Origin: Streptococcus parasanguinis
GTDB lineage: Bacteria > Bacillota > Bacilli > Lactobacillales > Streptococcaceae
NCBI GenBank assembly: GCA_018377375.1
Contig: JAGZZN010000067.1
Span: 1 to 8,806 of the forward strand
Length of the DNA stretch: 8,806 bases
Direction of reading: 5' to 3'
The position numbers and the translations under genes are program-made. The notes beneath the pieces are model-generated. The model made no database searches and was not told the origin of the DNA. It was given only the letters and a program-made list of their open reading frames with translations. Below are positions 5,083 through 8,806 of this stretch, piece by piece. Position 1 is the stretch's first letter; every line of letters begins with the position of its first letter.

Positions 5083-6564
5083 TTAGTGTTCTGCACTGGT
5101 AAAATCATAAAAGAAGGCATTGAGTTTTTCAACCAGCTCAAGCGATGAGAGACTACTTGTACAGATAAAAGGTTTTTTCTTTAATTCAGGCATCATAAAG
5201 TTGGCCACCACCACATCTGCATCCGAAGTTTCAATATCATCCACTGTTAGATTGTACTTGATCATCTGCGTAAATTCAAAGTTATCCGTACAGTAGAAAT
5301 CTAGAAAATCGATCATGGATTTGGCATGGTGATCGTCAAAACGACTGATAATCAAGACCTTAATAGACTTCCGACGGCGCAATAACTGCGGCAAGAGACG
5401 TTCCCAGTGAGTGTAGACCGTGTAGATCATGTGCTTGATGATCTCTTCATTCAGATCATGCTTCATGGTCTTCATATAAGTGATGATATGCTCCTTCAAA
5501 TCATCATAGAAGGCTGGGAAGATGCTCATGAAATCTTCGTTGGTATTGGTCTTGGTATCAAATAAAAGAAACTCAGAGAATAATTCCTTCCGATCGAGAT
5601 GAGACGTGTTATGGACATGCATCAACATCTCATCCAGATTTTCAATGTCTAAATCATAGGTATAGCATAGATCCTTGAACATATCTCTGATGAGCGTCGT
5701 TGATTCTTTGGCATAAGGATCTGTTTCTGCAGCTTCGATCAAGCTTTCTGGGCTGAAATAGAAATTCTCTTGAATGAAGATGATGAAGAATTGCTCCAGC
5801 ACTTTTTCATTCAACTCGACACCCAACTGCAAGCTAAAGTAGCGCAACATCTCCTCGACATTGGTCACCCCTTGATACTGGTCCTTATACACATCATAGT
5901 TCGTTGGCATGTCAATAAAATAGCCCTGCTTAATCCGTGATAAGTAGACTGTCAAGAGAACTTTATAAGACCTGAGTACAGAGAAGGTCAATGGATAGCC
6001 ATAGAGCTTGAAGAAGAAGGTGATCAAATCGGTCACCGCCTCTTCCTTAAATTCTGGGAAAGGCCACTCCATGTAGTAATAACGTTCCGCAAAATATTGG
6101 GCATAAAAGAAACGAACATCCACTTCATCCCCGACAAGATTCAAGGGTTTCAAATCAATCTTTACATTGTATTTTGTTTGAAGCTTCTGATTAATCGTCC
6201 GAATCAAGCGGTAGAAAGACTGGTAACTCAGATCAAACTTTCTGCAAATATATTCATTGGAAACATCCTTGTGGAAGAAGAGGTATTCAATCAAGGCGAA
6301 GGCTTGTGATTCTTTAAAAAAGTGATGGTAAATCACCTCAAGCCCAACCGAATCCTCATAACTGATCTTGATCCCATTGGTAGAGGATTCAATTAAAAAG
6401 TCATCAAATGTACTACGAAGATTAGACAAATCTTCTTTTAACGAACGTTCTGTACAATCCAAACGCTTGGCCAACTCTTTCAAGTGGAACCATCTTTTTT
6501 CCTTAATCAAGATTTCCAACAATTGCAATTGGCGTCTCTGTTTTTTGGATAAGAGGAGTCTCAT
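5083..6564 (-). CDS. Mga/AtxA-family transcriptional regulator
   Basis: Cytoplasmic DNA-binding regulator of 493 residues, the length I recall for the pneumococcal Mga homologue. An N-terminal winged helix (about 8-65, HTH_Mga) contains KELAKRLDCTERSLKEDLSNLR. A second Mga helix-turn-helix lies at about 86-130 (ISNEYI-like VSNEYICRKFDLSYQSF). A long helical PRD-like region spans about 165-390, with clustered histidines at 316-322 (HVHNTSH). The C-terminus, about 400-490, begins SIKVLIISRFDDHH and resembles a PTS EIIB domain, but the loop that would carry the phosphorylatable cysteine has none. Such proteins are known to respond to sugar status through PRD phosphorylation and to control virulence or surface genes. 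Start: ATG with AGGA 4 bases upstream. It is a single-gene unit; targets are unknown. Confidence 0.88.
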   Translation of the reverse strand: MRLLLSKKQRRQLQLLEILIKEKRWFHLKELAKRLDCTERSLKEDLSNLRSTFDDFLIESSTNGIKISYEDSVGLEVIYHHFFKESQAFALIEYLFFHKDVSNEYICRKFDLSYQSFYRLIRTINQKLQTKYNVKIDLKPLNLVGDEVDVRFFYAQYFAERYYYMEWPFPEFKEEAVTDLITFFFKLYGYPLTFSVLRSYKVLLTVYLSRIKQGYFIDMPTNYDVYKDQYQGVTNVEEMLRYFSLQLGVELNEKVLEQFFIIFIQENFYFSPESLIEAAETDPYAKESTTLIRDMFKDLCYTYDLDIENLDEMLMHVHNTSHLDRKELFSEFLLFDTKTNTNEDFMSIFPAFYDDLKEHIITYMKTMKHDLNEEIIKHMIYTVYTHWERLLPQLLRRRKSIKVLIISRFDDHHAKSMIDFLDFYCTDNFEFTQMIKYNLTVDDIETSDADVVVANFMMPELKKKPFICTSSLSSLELVEKLNAFFYDFTSAEH

Positions 6565-6604
6565 CTTTTCCTACCTTTTCATATTATCTTTCAAAATCAC
6601 TTAT

Positions 6605-6613
6605 ATTTTAACA
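6605..6613 (-). promoter_or_regulatory. Extended -10 promoter of the Mga-family gene
   Basis: The minus strand reads TGTTAAAAT, five of six matches to the -10 consensus plus the extended TG. No convincing -35 is present, which is common for activator-dependent or extended -10 promoters. The predicted start near 6598 leaves a leader of about 34 nt. The surrounding 100 bases are AT-rich, consistent with the curved AT-rich targets described for Mga proteins, so self-regulation is possible. Confidence 0.55.
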
Positions 6614-6664
6614 CATTTCATAGCACTTGTTGACTTTTTTCCAGCATTTTTCAAAAAAATGTAC

Positions 6665-6701
6665 AAAAAAGACTCTAAGGCCCATATAGGCGCTAGAGTC
6701 T
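6665..6701 (-). terminator. Intrinsic terminator of the AI-2E family gene
   Basis: On the minus strand AGACTCTA (6694-6701) pairs with TAGAGTCT (6670-6677) around an inner partly paired GC-rich loop, followed by six T (6665-6670). The outer stem overlaps the TAG stop codon (6700-6702), so translation end and transcription end coincide. It separates this gene from the Mga-family gene. Confidence 0.88.
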
Positions 6702-7827
6702 ATGATTTATTAATGATACCAAATTCTTCTTTTTTCTTCTGTTCCTTAGCAGCACGGTGGTTATCATAAAGATTCACCAAGAATTTTACAATTTCTTTTC
6801 CAATCGAATAGACTGGAATCGCGACGACCATCCCGATAATTCCGTAGATATTACTTGAGAGCAGTAAGAGAACCATAATGGTAATCGGGTGAACCTTCAT
6901 CACGCCTCCAACGATACGCGGATAAAGAATATTCCCATCGATCTGCTGGATAATCAACATGTAAATAACTGCTTTGATCATCATATCCACATCTGTGAAG
7001 GCATAGGTGATGATCATCGGAATCAACCCGATGGTTGGTCCTACATATGGAATGAGGTTGGCCAATCCAGAAAAAATGGCAAAGACCAAAGCATACTTCA
7101 ATCCAATAAAACTATAGCCAATGTAGGCTAGGGTTCCAATGATAAAGGCATCGATCGAAATCCCACTAATATAGCGAGAGACCGTTTCATTCAAACTAAT
7201 CAAGAGACTTGAAATGTGGAGTTTGTCATTGCGTAAAATGGTCCGCTCCAACATCGGCAATAACTTCTTCCCATCTACCAAGAAATAAACCAAGAAGACA
7301 GGGGTCATGATCAAGATAAAGACCGTATTGACAATGGTGTTAACCACACTTCCTAAACTGTTGGTCACACTATTCAAGAGATTTTGTAGGATATCCATAT
7401 AAGAGAGATTCAACTGCTGAATCGTCGACTGGATATTCACATTCTGGAACAAAGGATTGGTCGAGAGTTTTCGAACCAAACTTTGAACTTCCCAGTAAAG
7501 TCCTTGAGTTGAATTGATCAAGCTGGTTAACTGATTGATCAAGATAGGGAGCAGATAAAAGATCCCTAAGCCAATGATCCCAAACAAGAGGACTAGGGTG
7601 ATCAAAATCCCAAACACACGCTTGATTTTTAAGTGTTTTTCCAACAATTCAACAATCGGATTGGTAATGTAATATAAAAAACCTGCAATTAAAAATGGTA
7701 AGAGGATGGTATTCAGAACAGATACAAATGGAGAAATTAAAGTCCCCATTGATTTCCAAATATAGAAAATCACCGTCAATAATAAGATCTCACATGTCCA
7801 GAATAACAATTTACTATTTCGAAACAT
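6700..7827 (-). CDS. AI-2E family membrane transporter (PF01594)
   Basis: Integral membrane protein of 375 residues, typical length for the PF01594 family (PerM/TqsA/YdbI-like). Hydrophobic segments are visible at about 8-24, 32-56, 70-95, 160-184, 224-252, 255-278, 284-297 and 315-345. Family hallmarks near the C-terminal half are NLIPYVGPTIG at 257-267 and QQIDGNILYPRIVGG at 294-308, followed by KVHPI. The soluble region at about 100-155 is the usual extracytoplasmic segment, and the tail is highly charged (NHRAAKEQKKKEE). Members have been linked to AI-2 release or to sodium/proton exchange; which applies here cannot be read from the sequence. The start ATG at 7827 has AGGAGG (7834-7839) 6 bases upstream. 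The gene is monocistronic, divergent from the YlmA-like ATPase, with a terminator at its stop. Confidence 0.9.
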   Translation of the reverse strand: MFRNSKLLFWTCEILLLTVIFYIWKSMGTLISPFVSVLNTILLPFLIAGFLYYITNPIVELLEKHLKIKRVFGILITLVLLFGIIGLGIFYLLPILINQLTSLINSTQGLYWEVQSLVRKLSTNPLFQNVNIQSTIQQLNLSYMDILQNLLNSVTNSLGSVVNTIVNTVFILIMTPVFLVYFLVDGKKLLPMLERTILRNDKLHISSLLISLNETVSRYISGISIDAFIIGTLAYIGYSFIGLKYALVFAIFSGLANLIPYVGPTIGLIPMIITYAFTDVDMMIKAVIYMLIIQQIDGNILYPRIVGGVMKVHPITIMVLLLLSSNIYGIIGMVVAIPVYSIGKEIVKFLVNLYDNHRAAKEQKKKEEFGIINKS

Positions 7828-7846
7828 TCCTTACCTCCTGTTTTCT

Positions 7847-7855
7847 ATTCTACCA
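7847..7855 (-). promoter_or_regulatory. Leftward extended -10 box (AI-2E gene)
   Basis: The minus strand reads TGGTAGAAT, an extended -10. The predicted start near 7840 is directly before the AGGAGG at 7834-7839, giving an unusually short leader of about 13 nt. It is one half of a symmetric arrangement with the rightward -10 (see 7863-7871). Confidence 0.6.
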
Positions 7856-7862
7856 TATTTTA

Positions 7863-7871
7863 TGATAGAAT
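7863..7871 (+). promoter_or_regulatory. Rightward extended -10 box (YlmA-like gene)
   Basis: The plus strand reads TGATAGAAT. The predicted start near 7878 gives a leader of about 24 nt. Its expected -35 position (about 7843-7848) overlaps the leftward -10, so the two promoters probably compete. The two -10 boxes lie in the arms of a dyad spanning 7845-7873 (arms CTATTCTA and TAGAATAG, with CAT/ATG inside). Confidence 0.55.
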
Positions 7872-7901
7872 AGAGGGGATTTTAATCAAAAGGATGAAGT
7901 T

Positions 7902-8693
7902 ATGAATAATTTGATTGAACTACAAGACGTCAATTTGATCCGCAATGGAAAAGCCCTTTTAAAAGAGATTAACTGGCAAGTAAAAGAAAATGAATGTTGG
8001 GCGATTTTAGGTCTCAATGGGGCAGGAAAATCGACCCTCCTCAAACTGCTCATGTCTGAATACTGGGCTAGTTCTGGCCAGGTAACGGTCCTTGGAACCC
8101 GCTTTGGAGAAGGGGGTATTCCTGAGTTACGTAAGCGTATTGGTATCGTTAGCTCCTTCATTTCAGAAAGACTGCCAGAACATCTTTTGACAGAGCAAAT
8201 TGTCCTAACTGGTCAATACAAGAGTAGTATCTTATATGCTGCATACGGGGAAGAAGAACTGAACTGGGCACGGGATATGCTAACTTCAATTGGGGCTAGC
8301 TCTTTGATCGGCCGCAAATACCGTGAGCTCTCCCAGGGAGAAAAGCAGACCGTTCTCATTGCACGAAGCCTCATGGACCAGCCAGATCTGATCATTTTTG
8401 ATGAAGCTTCTAGTGGATTGGATCTCTTTGCCAGAGAAAAGCTCCTCCGTCAGATCCATCATATCAAACAACTGGATCACGCGCCTACCATGATCTACGT
8501 CACCCACCATGCCGAGGAAATTACAACAGACATGACCCATGTCCTCTTACTCAAACATGGCCAAGTGGTCGAGCAAGGACCAAAGGAAAAGATCCTAACT
8601 CCTCATGTCCTTAGCCAATTTTATGAAGCACCAGTATCCCTTATTAATCTGGGTGACGAGCGACTCTTTGTCAAACCAGAAATCGCACACTGA
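7902..8693 (+). CDS. Stand-alone ABC ATPase, YlmA-like
   Basis: Cytoplasmic ATP-binding cassette protein of 263 residues without a permease or binding-protein gene beside it. Visible motifs are Walker A GLNGAGKST at 37-45, signature LSQGEKQ at 143-149, Walker B LIIFDEA with Asp 167 and Glu 168, D-loop SGLD at 171-174 and switch His at about 202 (YVTHHAEE). The usual Q-loop glutamine is absent: the strand reads IGIVSSFISER (80-90). That feature, the motif spelling and the length recall the YlmA/ModF-like group, whose function is not well defined. Start: ATG at 7902 with AAAAGG about 8 bases upstream. The stop is followed after 23 bases by the right copy of the dispersed repeat. An orphan transporter ATPase or a non-transport role are both possible. 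Confidence 0.87.
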   Translation: MNNLIELQDVNLIRNGKALLKEINWQVKENECWAILGLNGAGKSTLLKLLMSEYWASSGQVTVLGTRFGEGGIPELRKRIGIVSSFISERLPEHLLTEQIVLTGQYKSSILYAAYGEEELNWARDMLTSIGASSLIGRKYRELSQGEKQTVLIARSLMDQPDLIIFDEASSGLDLFAREKLLRQIHHIKQLDHAPTMIYVTHHAEEITTDMTHVLLLKHGQVVEQGPKEKILTPHVLSQFYEAPVSLINLGDERLFVKPEIAH

Positions 8694-8716
8694 AAAGAAA
8701 GTAAATAAAGCAAAAA

Positions 8717-8806
8717 GAGAGTGGGACAGAAATCGGTAATTCGTTAGAATTCGATTTCGTCGTCCCACCTCCGCACAGTTGAGTAGGGCTGTAAAAGCTG
8801 ATGAAA
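8717..8806 (+). repeat. Dispersed 3'-end repeat, right copy
   Basis: Exact reverse complement of 9-98. It follows the YlmA-like gene by 23 bases and is in the same orientation relative to that gene as the left copy is to trpZ. It is cut by the window end, so its full length is not visible. Confidence 0.85.
8721..8768 (+). terminator. Long hairpin after YlmA-like gene
   Basis: Three paired blocks (7, 7 and 5 base pairs) around a GTTA loop, identical to the hairpin at 47-94. No T run follows on the plus strand, so termination is plausible but unproven. Confidence 0.45.

Noticed and set aside
7886..8161. Minus-strand frame of 91 codons opposite the YlmA-like gene
   Set aside because: It is a shadow of a clear ABC ATPase and has no recognisable domain.
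9..8806. Composite transposon with terminal inverted repeats
   Set aside because: There is no transposase, the contents are ordinary chromosomal genes, and the repeats are better explained as dispersed 3'-end elements.

Overview
The window reads as chromosomal DNA of a low-GC Gram-positive coccus, most likely a viridans-group Streptococcus. The evidence is an Mga-family regulator of the same length as the pneumococcal protein, a streptococcal-type three-gene ABC importer (SBP, permease, ATPase), strong AGGAGG ribosome binding sites, extended -10 promoters and short U-tailed terminators. The species cannot be fixed from the sequence alone. There is no transposase, phage gene, CRISPR array, tRNA or rRNA.

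Layout, left to right. (1) 9-98 is one copy of a 90-base repeat whose exact reverse complement closes the window at 8717-8806. (2) 102-2796, minus strand: a compact ABC importer operon of the TrpX-TrpY-TrpZ type (predicted tryptophan uptake), transcribed from a promoter near 3083-3111. Its leader of about 280 nt ends in a clear transcription attenuator with mutually exclusive helices and short Trp-containing reading frames, and shows no recognisable T-box. (3) 3205-4554, minus: a DUF21/CBS/CorC membrane protein with its own promoter and terminator. (4) 4555-5082: a long intergenic stretch with one good terminator, several near-perfect hairpins and a probable dispersed repeat. (5) 5083-6564, minus: an Mga/AtxA-type transcriptional regulator. 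(6) 6700-7827, minus: an AI-2E family (PF01594) membrane protein. (7) 7902-8693, plus: a stand-alone YlmA-like ABC ATPase, divergent from the AI-2E gene across a 74-base gap that holds a strikingly symmetric pair of -10 boxes.

Apart from the three importer genes, each gene appears to be its own transcription unit. Terminators lie directly at the stop codons of the CorC and AI-2E genes. Two automatic-looking start choices are wrong: the substrate-binding protein starts at 2796, not 2895, because the longer start would run through the attenuator; the CorC protein starts at 4554, not 4614, because the longer start would lie upstream of the promoter. The most interesting signal is the leader of the importer operon, which looks like an attenuation switch of undetermined sensor type.
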